In this document: one piece after another, positions 25,795 through 34,078 of the stretch
Layout of the letters: each line of letters begins with the position of its first letter
Position numbering within the stretch: the stretch's first letter is position 1
Origin: Methanocellales archaeon
GTDB taxonomy: Archaea > Halobacteriota > UBA148
Assembly: GCA_030019435.1 (NCBI GenBank)
Contig: JASEEV010000016.1
Coordinates: 1 to 36,438 of the forward strand
DNA: 36,438 nucleotides
Direction: 5' to 3'
Position numbers and translations under genes: made by a program
The notes under the pieces: model-generated
Databases searched by the model: none
What the model was told of the DNA's origin: nothing
The model's input: the letters and a program-made list of their open reading frames with translations, nothing else

Positions 25795-26274
25795 ATGCAA
25801 ATAGGTGTGATCGGGAGCGAGGTTTGCCCTGAGAAATTTAGAGATGTTGCAGAAGAGGTTGGGCGAAGGATAGCAGAGAATGGAGCCATCCTGATCTGTG
25901 GGGGGCTTGGGGGCGTGATGGAATCCGCCGCACGAGGAGCAAAAAAGGCTGGCGGCACGACGATTGGCATTTTACCAGGATTTGATCGATATGAAGCTAA
26001 CAAGTACATTGACATAGCGATCGTGACCGGGATGAGTCACGCCAGGAACGTCATCGTCGTTCGATCCTCTGATGCCCTTATAGCAGTGGCAGGTAGTTAT
26101 GGCACGTTATCGGAAATTGCGCTGGGGCTGAAGATGAAAAAGCCGGTCATAGTCGTAAAAGGCTGCCCTTGGGAGATAAAAGGAGTCATCGTCGCTGAAG
26201 ATGCAGAAGATGCAGTAAAACTTGCCATTGAAAATATAAAGAGCTCACAGCAACGCTTGGATCCATCTGCCTAA
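25795..26274 (+). CDS. TIGR00725-type LOG/lysine decarboxylase-like Rossmann protein
   Basis: About 159 residues. The glycine-rich GGLGGVMESAARGAKKAGGTTIGILPG and the later AVAGSYGTLSEIALGLKMKKPVIVV mark the SLOG/LOG-like family TIGR00725. These bind nucleotide-like ligands; the cytokinin-activating LOG motif PGGxGTxxE appears here in altered form as AGSYGTLSE. The function in archaea is unknown. Start ATG 25795 lies 1 bp after the preceding stop. The 3' end overlaps the convergent SANT-like gene by 30 bp. Confidence 0.8.
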   Translation: MQIGVIGSEVCPEKFRDVAEEVGRRIAENGAILICGGLGGVMESAARGAKKAGGTTIGILPGFDRYEANKYIDIAIVTGMSHARNVIVVRSSDALIAVAGSYGTLSEIALGLKMKKPVIVVKGCPWEIKGVIVAEDAEDAVKLAIENIKSSQQRLDPSA

Positions 26275-26646
26275 AGGAATACAACGCTCTGGCACACACT
26301 CCATGGTACAACCACTGCATGGGGAAAACATGCCATCTGCCATCATCAACTTGAATTTTGCATCTTGAGTTCTCCTGAAATCCTTTACTGATCTGCCACC
26401 TGCTTGGATGATTCTCTCAATAGTTCTCGGGCTAAGTCCCCTCTCCTCCGCCAACTCTTCTATTGATCTGTCCTTAAGTAAATCAAAAGAAAACCACTTC
26501 GGGACTTTTCTAGCCTTCGTGACCTTCGATCTTTTTTTCCTGATGCTTGCCCACGACCTGTCTGGGAACAATTTTAGCAATTCGTCTTTTGATGATGAAA
26601 TATGCTTCCTAAGCAGGTTGATTTCATCTTCAGTCCAGCATTTCAT
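26245..26646 (-). CDS. SANT/Myb-like DNA-binding protein with C-terminal cysteine cluster
   Basis: 133 residues, not a family I can name. The N-terminus, CWTEDEINLLRKHI ... RSWASIRKKRSKV, reads as a SANT/Myb-type three-helix repeat. The middle part, SIEELAEERGLSPRTIERIIQAGG, is a helix-turn-helix. The C-terminus has CSGCTMECVPERC, four cysteines that could hold zinc or an Fe-S cluster. It is probably a transcription regulator; targets are unknown. It lies 6 bp downstream of the Sm-like gene, probably in the same transcript. Confidence 0.6.
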   Translation of the reverse strand: MKCWTEDEINLLRKHISSSKDELLKLFPDRSWASIRKKRSKVTKARKVPKWFSFDLLKDRSIEELAEERGLSPRTIERIIQAGGRSVKDFRRTQDAKFKLMMADGMFSPCSGCTMECVPERCIPLGRWIQALL

Positions 26647-26652
26647 ATCATC

Positions 26653-26877
26653 TCACTCGTTGACAGGATTTATGAGAATGATGTTATTTCCACGTACCAC
26701 CACTGAGCCTAGCGCTCTTGCTCTCTCCCCGTCGATGATCTCGGTCGTATTCACCAGATGAAGGTTCAGATAGTCGTCCACACTTTCTAATATGCCCTCA
26801 AGAGTGCATTTTTCGCCTTTCATCTCAACCTGAACTTTTGAGCCGATTAAGCCTTGAACCTTCTCATTCGGGAACAA
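26653..26877 (-). CDS. Sm-like (LSM) RNA-binding protein
   Basis: 74 residues covering the whole Sm fold. Sm1 is KVQVEMKGEKCTLEGILESVDDYLNLHL; Sm2 is GSVVVRGNNIILI. Archaeal Sm proteins form heptameric rings that bind U-rich RNA and tRNA-derived fragments. The start is TTG 26877 behind GAGGA, as no ATG or GTG is available before the Sm1 strand. The RCKP gene and tRNA-Gln lie just upstream on the same strand, and the SANT-like gene lies downstream. Confidence 0.92.
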   Translation of the reverse strand: MFPNEKVQGLIGSKVQVEMKGEKCTLEGILESVDDYLNLHLVNTTEIIDGERARALGSVVVRGNNIILINPVNE

Positions 26878-26939
26878 AATAAATCCTCTACACGTTAGGT
26901 GCCCTTAGTACCTATAAATTTTCCGCTACACGTTCAGAT

Positions 26940-27041
26940 TCATTTTTTCTCAAAGGAGTTTTCAGCTCCACAGTCACACTTTCTAGGCTTACATCTGCTC
27001 TCTCTTTCTGCTCCACACTCCTTACATTTCCAAACTGCCAT
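26940..27041 (-). CDS. RCKP-type rubredoxin-like small protein
   Basis: 33 residues. From ATG 27041 the protein opens MAVWKCKECGAERE, continues SRCKPRKCDCGAENSF, and stops at TGA 26940-26942. This is the RCKP-type rubredoxin-like domain, a minimal metal knuckle (zinc or iron) found near redox proteins. The second Cys pair here is spaced CxC (KCDCG) and not the usual CxxC, so one residue is missing from that knuckle. It lies 62 bp upstream of the Sm-like gene and 9 bp after the tRNA-Gln 3' end. Confidence 0.8.
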   Translation of the reverse strand: MAVWKCKECGAERESRCKPRKCDCGAENSFEKK

Positions 27042-27050
27042 GATATCACA

Positions 27051-27123
27051 TAGCCCGGTGCGGATTCGAACCGCAGTCACAAGGTCCAGAGCCTTGGATG
27101 ATTGACCACTACACTACCGGGCT
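27051..27123 (-). tRNA. tRNA-Gln (anticodon CUG)
   Basis: Complete cloverleaf on the minus strand, 73 nt. The acceptor arms are AGCCCGG/CCGGGCT with discriminator A. The anticodon stem CAAGG/CCTTG surrounds CTCTGGA, giving CUG. The T arm contains GGTTCGAATCC. CCA is not encoded. Its 3' end is 9 bp before the RCKP small gene, so one transcript may carry both. Confidence 0.94.
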
Positions 27124-27558
27124 GCCATCGTATTCTCCATCGATATGTATTAACCGTTTTGCGGATAAAAGAAGTTTGCGATAGCAAATCTATTTTTTAA
27201 TTCCATGATAAATGGAGACGATAACACAAGAAATCGGATAAAGGATAAGAGTGAATATCAATACATTTACAATGACATCCGAGATTTGTATCATAAGACT
27301 TCTAGTGAGGAAAATCTCTCGATAATATTCGGGGTTAAGAAAACTGCTGCAACTAGAATTACGGATAGCATCAAGCTTAAAATCAATTTTTCCTTTGTCG
27401 GTTTTATGAAGTTTGGTAATGCCATATTTGAATTGGATTGTTACATCTTTAAAAATCTTTGCAAAAGGCGAGCTCCCGAATTTCTGCTAACATATGAATA
27501 AGCCGATGCTTGTAGAGAACCCTTACTTTTATCTCTATAAAGGCGAATTCCAATTAAC
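27124..27558. other. AT-rich 435-bp stretch without a confident gene
   Basis: Between tRNA-Gln and metV. It holds only the weak open frame at 27205-27501 and, at its right end, TATA-like elements (CTTTTATC at 27527-27534, CTATAAAGG at 27535-27543) suitable for a leaderless metV transcript. The left end must contain the tRNA promoter on the minus strand. I see no repeat array and no recognisable RNA. Confidence 0.5.
27205..27501 (+). CDS. Doubtful hypothetical protein
   Basis: 98 codons in an AT-rich region. No family is recognised and there is no clear ribosome site or correctly spaced TATA box before ATG 27205. The sequence is Lys/Ile/Asn-rich with one moderately hydrophobic patch. It could be a small orphan gene or chance. 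Kept only because it is the sole sizeable frame in this gap. Confidence 0.22.
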   Translation: MINGDDNTRNRIKDKSEYQYIYNDIRDLYHKTSSEENLSIIFGVKKTAATRITDSIKLKINFSFVGFMKFGNAIFELDCYIFKNLCKRRAPEFLLTYE

Positions 27559-28245
27559 ATGATCATAACCGAGCCGAAACCATTTGAGGACATCCTTGAG
27601 ATGCTTGCTGATGTGGATGAAGTAAGCATCATAGGATGTGGTCGGTGCGCTGCAGCAAGCCTAACAGGCGGAGAGAAGCAAGTTCTCCAGATGGCGGACA
27701 AACTACGAGCTCATGGAAAGACCATCGTTGCAGAAATAGTGTCTGACCCCGCCATCTGCTACTTGCCAAGATCGAAAGAAGTGATAGAGAGACTCCCCAA
27801 GAATGGAGCAGTATTGGTTCTAGCATGTGGTGCTGGGGCGCAATCGATCTTAGAGGTCAATCCCGAGCTGCTGATTTTTCCTGGCACGAACAGTCGCTTT
27901 CTTGGAATGACCGCACAGGTAGGAGAGTATCATGAGAAATGTACTTTGTGTGGAGACTGCCTGCTACACCTAACTGGGGGAATCTGCCCTTTGACCAGAT
28001 GCCCCAAAAACGTGCTCAACGGCCCATGTGGCGACTGCGTAGACGGAAAATGTGGTATCAGCTCATCGCCGTTCATCAAGGAGGAGATCGACTGCGTCTG
28101 GGCACTGATCTATGATCGATTGAAAAAGATCGGCAAAACGGAAATCCTGAGCCAAACCTTACCAAGTAGGAATTGGGCAGCAAAGACATATAAGCCCCAG
28201 AGCATTGAGTTGAGCGAAGAGGAAATCAAACAGAGAGGGAGATAA
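27559..28245 (+). CDS. metV: Methylene-tetrahydrofolate reductase partner protein MetV
   Basis: 228 residues. MetV is the zinc/Fe-S partner of MetF in acetogens and in MetF-using archaea. Cysteine motifs fit the family: IIGCGRCAAAS near residue 26, CTLCGDCLLHLTGGICPLTRC, and NGPCGDCVDGKCGI. It should carry an Fe-S cluster and pass electrons from ferredoxin or another donor to the MetF flavin. The start ATG at 27559 fits TATA-like sequence 20-30 bp upstream. It is followed 2 bp later by metF, forming a two-gene operon. Confidence 0.9.
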   Translation: MIITEPKPFEDILEMLADVDEVSIIGCGRCAAASLTGGEKQVLQMADKLRAHGKTIVAEIVSDPAICYLPRSKEVIERLPKNGAVLVLACGAGAQSILEVNPELLIFPGTNSRFLGMTAQVGEYHEKCTLCGDCLLHLTGGICPLTRCPKNVLNGPCGDCVDGKCGISSSPFIKEEIDCVWALIYDRLKKIGKTEILSQTLPSRNWAAKTYKPQSIELSEEEIKQRGR

Positions 28246-28247
28246 GA

Positions 28248-29123
28248 TTGGGAAGGCTAAGCGAGAAGCTTGAGAACAACGAGTTCGTCGTCACAGCAGA
28301 GATAACGCCACCGAAAGGCATAGATATCGGTCGGACCAGAAACGTTGCGATGCAGCTTAAAGAGTACATCGATGCTGCCAATGCCACTGATAATCAAAGG
28401 GGCATCGTGAGAATGTCATCAATGGCAACCTGCCACATCTTGGCCGAGGTTGGCGTTGAACCCATCATGCAGATCGCATGCACCCACCGGAACAGAATTG
28501 CAATCCAATCTTGTGTGTTGGGTGCACACGCACTCAATATACCAAATCTTTTGATCGTAACAGGCGATCACGTCTTACTAGGGGACAACCCGGAAGCAAA
28601 GGCAGTTTACGACGTAGATTCCATCCAAGCCATCCAGCTAGTGAAGCACATGTGCGACGGCTATGATTCCGCTGGAAATGAGCTGCATCCACCACCAAGA
28701 ATATACGTTGGGGCGACGGCAAATCCCCTAGCAGATCCACTCGAGCTTCAAGCGTTAAGAGTTGAGAAGAAAGTGGAAGCAGGGGCGAAGTTCATACAGA
28801 CCCAAGTGGTCTTTGATGTCTCCCAGCTCATAGAACTTCTCGATCTAGTAGAAGTTCCAGTCCACTGGCTCGCTGGAATAATGCCGCTAAGATCTGCTAA
28901 AAGCGCTCGCTTCATAAACAAGCGCATACCTGGGATAGAAGTGCCCGATCACATTATAACTAGGTTAGAAGGGGCGAAAAAACCTGCTGAAGAGGGAGTG
29001 CAAATAGCTATAGAACTATGCCAGGAGCTTAAAAACATCAAAAAGATCTCTGGAATCCATATAATGACCATAGCATGGGAAGAGTCCGTACCTTTGATAA
29101 TTCAAGGTGCCAATCTTCGCTGA
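28248..29123 (+). CDS. metF: 5,10-methylenetetrahydrofolate reductase MetF
   Basis: 291 residues of the TIM-barrel MetF family. EITPPKG near residue 18 carries the catalytic Glu, and VTGDH, GATANPLADP, AGAKFIQTQVVFD and AGIMPLRS are conserved flavin/folate-site segments. It reduces methylene-H4F (or methylene-H4MPT) to methyl. In ANME-1 and Syntropharchaeia-type archaea MetF is thought to replace F420-dependent Mer. The start is TTG 28248, 2 bp after the metV stop. The 3' end overlaps the convergent cofE-like gene by 22 bp. Confidence 0.9.
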   Translation: MGRLSEKLENNEFVVTAEITPPKGIDIGRTRNVAMQLKEYIDAANATDNQRGIVRMSSMATCHILAEVGVEPIMQIACTHRNRIAIQSCVLGAHALNIPNLLIVTGDHVLLGDNPEAKAVYDVDSIQAIQLVKHMCDGYDSAGNELHPPPRIYVGATANPLADPLELQALRVEKKVEAGAKFIQTQVVFDVSQLIELLDLVEVPVHWLAGIMPLRSAKSARFINKRIPGIEVPDHIITRLEGAKKPAEEGVQIAIELCQELKNIKKISGIHIMTIAWEESVPLIIQGANLR

Positions 29124-29866
29124 AAGACGTTCATGTACATGCACTCTTCTGGTGACAAGTTCATCTCTTGTTGTGGTTCTTCCGTAAATTCAATTGGGGC
29201 GCCCCTTATGAGCACCATTGGACTTTGTTCATCGGCTTCCCCCATGAGGAGTTGCGCTGCAGAAACCAGATCATCAGCTATTGCCCTGAACGTCACCTGT
29301 AATTTCCTCCCGAACAGATCCCTTCTGCCCCTGACGTCTTCCACAGGCTCTATGCCCGCAGCTGCAAGTGCGACGCCGATTACACCTCTTTTAAGCGGAA
29401 TGGCTCTACTGTCACCTATGATTATCCCTATCTTCTTTCCAGCTTTCTTTTCGACGTCCTTTCTTATCCTCTCCGCTGCTTTATGAGGCTCCTTTGGCAG
29501 TAGTACAACATAGCCATCTGGGGCATTGGAGGAGTCCACACCTGCATTGGCAACGAACCATCCATCCTTCTGGGTTAACAACACCTTTTTCACGCCACCA
29601 TATACCTCGTCAGCCTCTTGGAGAATGACCTCCACAATCCTAGGATCAAGATCATATTTTTTAGCCATTCTCCTGGCCTCATCAGAGGGATTCACTTGAT
29701 CTAATTTTTGTAATCTCCCTTGAGAAGTGGCAACTACGCTTTCTGCGATCACTATGACATCTCCATCCTCTAAGCGCAGCTTTTCCCTCTCCAATACCTT
29801 CACCATCACTTCAGCAAGATCATCTCCAGGCCGAATCAGAGGTGTCTTGAGGGGATATAATGTCAT
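29102..29866 (-). CDS. CofE-like F420-0:gamma-glutamyl ligase family protein
   Basis: 254 residues from ATG 29866, chosen because MTLYPLKTPLIRPGDDL aligns with the CofE N-terminus; GTG 29884, overlapping the upstream stop, is the alternative. CofE adds gamma-linked glutamates to F420-0 using GTP. GDVIVIAESVVATSQGR, ANAGVDSSNAPDG, GRRDLFGRKLQVT and IADDLVSAAQLLMGEAD are family blocks. The usual DTxGRxxRxG segment reads GDSRAIPLKRG, lacking the Gly-Arg of genuine CofE. It may be true CofE or a paralogue with another substrate. It is the last gene of the glyA-folD-fcl-purN-purH-folP operon, which makes a folate or methanopterin glutamyl ligase worth considering. Confidence 0.8.
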   Translation of the reverse strand: MTLYPLKTPLIRPGDDLAEVMVKVLEREKLRLEDGDVIVIAESVVATSQGRLQKLDQVNPSDEARRMAKKYDLDPRIVEVILQEADEVYGGVKKVLLTQKDGWFVANAGVDSSNAPDGYVVLLPKEPHKAAERIRKDVEKKAGKKIGIIIGDSRAIPLKRGVIGVALAAAGIEPVEDVRGRRDLFGRKLQVTFRAIADDLVSAAQLLMGEADEQSPMVLIRGAPIEFTEEPQQEMNLSPEECMYMNVFQRRLAP

Positions 29867-29880
29867 CTGTTTCAAGCATT

Positions 29881-31095
29881 TCACCTATAAAGATATTTTA
29901 CGTCCTGCTCCTTCGCAAGTGTCTCTCTGAGCAAGTTGCTTATCACGGGCAAATTGAGCGATTGCGTCTTTAGCTTCTTTATCAAACTGTTGATTTGTAA
30001 TATCGTACCAATGATGAGCACATCTGCCCTTTTTACCTCACCAGATATCGTCCCCATAGGTATGGCTGCATCCCCCCCTCTAGCGAGCATTTCCTGTTTT
30101 ATGATCAGAGCCTCCGATGCTGTTACATTTTTGATGAGCATGACCCTGGACACCGTCTTTTCTTTCATTATCCTTGTGCCCGTCTCCGTCACATCGATGG
30201 AACGCATCAGCTCGACCGAATCCTCGGGATTTTTGAGGTAATCGATCGTGATGACCTGATGGTCTCCCTTTTCCGTTATGATTTGCCTCCCTCGTATGGC
30301 TTCTGCCATTCTAATTACGTCTTTTGTCTCCTTTACATCATGTGTCCTCACTATATGCGCTCCTTTGTGTACAGCGATGGCCGTGCATGCTAAAGTGCCC
30401 GCTAACCGGTCAGAAGGATCTGGTATGCCTAAGACGTCACCGATAAAGGATTTGCGTGATATGGCGACTAAGATGGGTTTTCCAAGCACTCGAAGTCGCT
30501 CAAGACCACTTATGATAGCTAGGTTGTACTCGTACGTCTTTTCTTTTACCCATCTGCCGATGCCAGGGTCGATGATGATCTTGCTTATTCCCTTGCCCTC
30601 AGCCAATGCGATGCTATCGACCAAAGATGCCTTGATCTCCGGAAAGGTAAGGCAATCCCCTGGCTTTTCCTTGGACGCCATCAATATCGCTATCGCCTTA
30701 AAATCAGATATGACATCCACCATGCGAGGATCCGTTTTTAACCCACTGACATCGTTTGTGATACATGCACCCATGTCCAACGCCTCCTCAGCTATCTCTG
30801 AGTATTGGGTATCCACAGATATGGGCACACCGACGCCTAGAACATCTTTTAAGACAGGTAATAGTCGTTCTTTCTCCTCTTGCACTGAAATCTGTCTCAC
30901 GCCAGGGGCAGTAGATCGAGCACCGACATCTATCATATCAGCACCCTCCTCGACCATGATGGAAGCTCTCTCGACTACTTTGTCTCCGCTGGCTACGGAA
31001 CCCTTGTAAAAGGACTCCTCGCTCAGGTTTATCACGCCCATGATCCTTGTGGGGCATGGATCACCTATCCTCATGCCGACAATTTCATCCATCAT
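29881..31095 (-). CDS. Dihydropteroate synthase-family protein with C-terminal accessory domain
   Basis: 404 residues. Residues 15-268 are a pterin-binding TIM barrel: IMGVINLSEESFY, DMIDVGARSTAPG, PISVDTQYSEIAEEAL, TNDVSG, IIIDPGIG, LVAISRKSFIG and HIVRTHDVKET. DHPS joins the pterin precursor to p-aminobenzoate. Residues about 285-395 (IKNVTASEALIIKQEML, GGDAAIPMGTI, ADVLIIGT) form the small domain that clostridial and Thermotoga-type DHPS carry at the N-terminus; here it is at the C-terminus. ATG 31095 (also 31092 or 31074). It lies 9 bp after purH. It probably functions in H4F or H4MPT synthesis; other pterin-barrel methyltransferases are less similar. Confidence 0.8.
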   Translation of the reverse strand: MMDEIVGMRIGDPCPTRIMGVINLSEESFYKGSVASGDKVVERASIMVEEGADMIDVGARSTAPGVRQISVQEEKERLLPVLKDVLGVGVPISVDTQYSEIAEEALDMGACITNDVSGLKTDPRMVDVISDFKAIAILMASKEKPGDCLTFPEIKASLVDSIALAEGKGISKIIIDPGIGRWVKEKTYEYNLAIISGLERLRVLGKPILVAISRKSFIGDVLGIPDPSDRLAGTLACTAIAVHKGAHIVRTHDVKETKDVIRMAEAIRGRQIITEKGDHQVITIDYLKNPEDSVELMRSIDVTETGTRIMKEKTVSRVMLIKNVTASEALIIKQEMLARGGDAAIPMGTISGEVKRADVLIIGTILQINSLIKKLKTQSLNLPVISNLLRETLAKEQDVKYLYR

Positions 31096-31104
31096 GCCAA
31101 ATCC

Positions 31105-32040
31105 TCAGTGTCTAAAGTGTCGTATTCCAGTGAACACCATTGCAATGCCGTGCTCGTTTGCCGCGCGAATCACTTCCTCATCTCTAATGGACCCCCCGGG
31201 CTGGATGATAGCTGTAATGCCTGCCCTGGCTGCCACATCTATTGCATCCCTGAATGGGAAGAAGGCATCCGATGCCATGCAACTCCCCTTTGCCATTTTT
31301 CCTGCTTTTTTTACCGCTATCTCGACGGCATCAACTCTGCTCATCTGCCCTGCACCCACGCCGACGGTCTGCTCATTCTTGGCGAGCACGATTGCGTTGG
31401 ATTTCACATGCTTAACGACTTTCCAGCTGAACAACAGCGTTTTCATCTCCTCCTCACTTGGCTTTTGCTCCGTTACGATCTTCAAATCACCTACATCCAT
31501 CACATCTCGATCTTGAACTAAGAGCCCACCAACGACTTTTTTTACGTCCTTCTCGGTAGTTTTGTTAAGATCGCCCACTTCTAGTAGTCGCAAATTCTTT
31601 TTTTGCTTCAATATCTTCAGAGCATCTGCGCTATAATTAGGAGCGATTACCGCTTCAACAAAAGTCGATGTGATCTCTTTCGCAGTCCCAAGATCGCATT
31701 CTCTGTTCAATGCAACAATGCTCCCAAAGGCCGACATAGGATCTGATGCATGCGCTTTCTTGTACGCTTGCGCAACATTTTCACCGCAGGCGGCGCCACA
31801 TGGATTGGTGTGTTTGACTATCGCGACTGCAGGTCTTTCGAATTCCTTCACGATCTCTAGGGCAGCATCTAAATCAACGATGTTGTTAAACGACAGCATC
31901 TTTCCATGGAGCTGGGTTGCGTTGGCCACACATGCCCCTTTGAACTCAAGGTCCCGGTAGAAGGCTGCTTTTTGATGCGGGTTCTCCCCATACCTTAAAT
32001 CTTGAATTTTCTCAAACGTCAAGCTTAGGCGTCTTTTCAT
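31105..32040 (-). CDS. purH: AICAR transformylase, stand-alone PurH domain
   Basis: 311 residues matching only the C-terminal formyltransferase domain of PurH. The catalytic Lys-His motif KHTNPCG is at 76-82. [49 protein letters not shown] and [16 protein letters not shown] are conserved blocks. It transfers formyl from 10-formyl-H4F to AICAR. The N-terminal IMP cyclohydrolase domain is absent, so ring closure must come from another protein such as PurO. Most methanogens use formate-dependent PurP instead. The ATG at 32040 overlaps the purN stop (ATGA). Confidence 0.92.
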   Translation of the reverse strand: MKRRLSLTFEKIQDLRYGENPHQKAAFYRDLEFKGACVANATQLHGKMLSFNNIVDLDAALEIVKEFERPAVAIVKHTNPCGAACGENVAQAYKKAHASDPMSAFGSIVALNRECDLGTAKEITSTFVEAVIAPNYSADALKILKQKKNLRLLEVGDLNKTTEKDVKKVVGGLLVQDRDVMDVGDLKIVTEQKPSEEEMKTLLFSWKVVKHVKSNAIVLAKNEQTVGVGAGQMSRVDAVEIAVKKAGKMAKGSCMASDAFFPFRDAIDVAARAGITAIIQPGGSIRDEEVIRAANEHGIAMVFTGIRHFRH

Positions 32041-32651
32041 CTCTTGATCTCCACCCTTCGTCCCCTTACTCTTAGCTTTCCCTCTGCAAAAAGCCTAATT
32101 GCCTCTATGTAAAGCCTTCTCTCTTCCATGAGGATCCTCTTGCGCAATGATTCAACGGTATCATCATCTCTCACAGGCACAGCGCTCTGCAAAATTATCG
32201 GTCCGGAGTCGACGTTCTCATCCGCAAAGTGAATCGTACACCCAGATATCTTCACGCCATAATCCAATGCCTGCTGCCACGCGTTCAAGCCCGGAAAACT
32301 TGGAAGTAGCGCAGGGTGAACGTTCATGATCTTATTTCTATACGCAGAGATAACTCTAGGACTCAAGATCCTCATGTAGCCATCCATCACGACCAAATCC
32401 ACAGAGTTCTCCTTCAAGCAAGAGATCAATTCATCATCATATTCCTCGCCGCTCTTTCCATCTGGAGATATTATCATGTTCCTGATGTTGTGCTCCTTTG
32501 CCATATCCAAAATAGGCGCATTTGGACCGTCACAGATGACCACTGCTATGTTCACGTTTAGCTCACCCCTCTTAACGTGCTCTATGATGGATGCTAAATT
32601 CCCTCCCCAGCTTGAGACCGACGCAAGCACGCCTATATTTGTCCTTCGCAC
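32037..32651 (-). CDS. purN: Phosphoribosylglycinamide formyltransferase PurN
   Basis: 204 residues, normal for PurN. Catalytic Asn-His-Asp are visible in [13 protein letters not shown] (Asn, His) and [10 protein letters not shown] (Asp), with GCTIHF between. It formylates GAR from 10-formyl-H4F in purine synthesis. GTG start at 32651 with GGTGAT 4 bp upstream. It lies 4 bp after the cycloligase gene and overlaps purH. Confidence 0.93.
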   Translation of the reverse strand: MRRTNIGVLASVSSWGGNLASIIEHVKRGELNVNIAVVICDGPNAPILDMAKEHNIRNMIISPDGKSGEEYDDELISCLKENSVDLVVMDGYMRILSPRVISAYRNKIMNVHPALLPSFPGLNAWQQALDYGVKISGCTIHFADENVDSGPIILQSAVPVRDDDTVESLRKRILMEERRLYIEAIRLFAEGKLRVRGRRVEIKR

Positions 32652-32655
32652 GATA

Positions 32656-33225
32656 TCACCCTCTGTGAAGAGGACGTATGACTCGACTCTCGGTTATGAT
32701 GATGTCTGCAGACACGTCATGATGCTCATTTGGTATCTCATCCAAGACCTGGGATTCATAAGCCAGCGCTACTATAATTGCATCATCTCTCACGGAGGGC
32801 AAAAATCGATCATAGAATCCCAGACCATAGCCAAGACGATTTCCGCTAGGGTCGAATGCGACGCCTGGAACGACGATCAAATCTATTTCACCTACAGAAA
32901 CGAGCTTTGGATTCTTTGGCTCGGGAACGCCAAAAGCACCCAGCGTCAGCTCATCGAAACCAAGCAACTCAGATGCAACGAGCCTCCTTTCATCTAGCTT
33001 CGTGACCGGAACTACGACCCTCTTTCCCTTCCCCATAGCCTTTTTTATCATCACCCTTGTATGGACTTCGCTCCCCTTCGAGATGTAGAACATGACCGTT
33101 TTAGCTTTGGCAAACTCCTCCAAGGCAAGAAGCTTTTTTTCGATCTGCAAACTTTTGCGTAGTATTTCTTCACCGGGCTGTGCATCCCTTATTGCAAGAA
33201 TCTTATTTTTGATGTCCCTCTTCAT
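32656..33225 (-). CDS. 5-formyltetrahydrofolate cyclo-ligase
   Basis: About 189 residues from ATG 33225, which has GAGGAT upstream and lies 1 bp after the folD stop; the frame is open for nine more codons inside folD, which I leave out. Family blocks are KTVMFYISKGSEVHT, VVPVTKLDER, LIVVPGVAFDPSGNRLGYGLGFYDRFL and ALAYESQVLDEIPNEHHDV. It converts 5-formyl-H4F to methenyl-H4F with ATP, rescuing a dead-end folate. Its presence supports H4F and not only H4MPT as the local C1 carrier. Confidence 0.92.
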   Translation of the reverse strand: MKRDIKNKILAIRDAQPGEEILRKSLQIEKKLLALEEFAKAKTVMFYISKGSEVHTRVMIKKAMGKGKRVVVPVTKLDERRLVASELLGFDELTLGAFGVPEPKNPKLVSVGEIDLIVVPGVAFDPSGNRLGYGLGFYDRFLPSVRDDAIIVALAYESQVLDEIPNEHHDVSADIIITESRVIRPLHRG

Positions 33226-33226
33226 T

Positions 33227-34069
33227 TTATCCTCTTGCCCTCTTCGCTGCAATTAAAGTATTCCTCATCAACATGGCTACGGTCATGGGCCCAACGCCGC
33301 CAGGCACGGGCGTGATAGCCGAAGCTTTTCCCTTGACATCCTCAAAATCTACGTCACCGCAAAGTTTCCCCTCAACCCTGTTAATCCCAACGTCGATAAT
33401 CACTGTGCCATCTTTTATCATCTCTTTTGTGATGAACTTAGCCCTGCCAACTGCCACCACCAATACGTCTGCTTGCTTGGTGTGTTCTCCAAGCTCCTTC
33501 GTTTTTGAGTGACAAATTGTGACAGTCGCATCTCTATTCAGAAACATCGCCGCAATTGGGCGACCGACGATCTTGCTTCGACCGACAACGACGGCATGCT
33601 TTCCTTTCAGATCCACGCCGATCTTTTCTAGCATGAGCATTATCCCGGAGGGTGTACAAGGCGATAGATTTTCGTTACCAATGAATAGATTACCTAAGTT
33701 AATAGGGTGAAATCCATCGACATCCTTTTTTGGCGAAACCATTTCTAAGATGAGATCTTCATCCAAATGTGGTGGTAAAGGCAGCTGGACCAAGATGCCA
33801 TGAACCCTCTCATCATCGTTTAACTCCTGAATTCGTTTGATCACTTCCTCTTGCTTCACCCTTTCTGGAAAAATATGCTCCTCATAGCGTATTCCTATTC
33901 CTTCGCACGCTCGTTTTTTCATCGAAAGATAAATCTTTGATGCAGGGTCTTCGCCGACCAAGATCGTAGCTAAACCGGGAATTATGTCGTACCTCTCTCT
34001 CAGCTTTTCAACCTCTCTTGCAACTCCCTCCTGGATTTCGTCAGCAATCTTACGTCCATCGATGATCAT
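33227..34069 (-). CDS. folD: Methylene-H4F dehydrogenase/methenyl-H4F cyclohydrolase FolD
   Basis: 280 residues. Catalytic Lys is in SKIYLSMKKRACEGIGI. ILVQLPLPPHLDE and DVDGFHPINLG form the folate site. VVGRSKIVGRPIA is the NADP loop, and the C-terminus has TPVPGGVGPMTVAML. It interconverts methylene-, methenyl- and formyl-H4F, linking GlyA to PurN and PurH. ATG 34069, 9 bp after glyA. Confidence 0.95.
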   Translation of the reverse strand: MIIDGRKIADEIQEGVAREVEKLRERYDIIPGLATILVGEDPASKIYLSMKKRACEGIGIRYEEHIFPERVKQEEVIKRIQELNDDERVHGILVQLPLPPHLDEDLILEMVSPKKDVDGFHPINLGNLFIGNENLSPCTPSGIMLMLEKIGVDLKGKHAVVVGRSKIVGRPIAAMFLNRDATVTICHSKTKELGEHTKQADVLVVAVGRAKFITKEMIKDGTVIIDVGINRVEGKLCGDVDFEDVKGKASAITPVPGGVGPMTVAMLMRNTLIAAKRARG

Positions 34070-34078
34070 AATTCATAC

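Noticed and set aside
30278-31009. Plus-strand open frame of 243 codons
   Set aside because: Antisense to the dihydropteroate synthase gene, with no motif.
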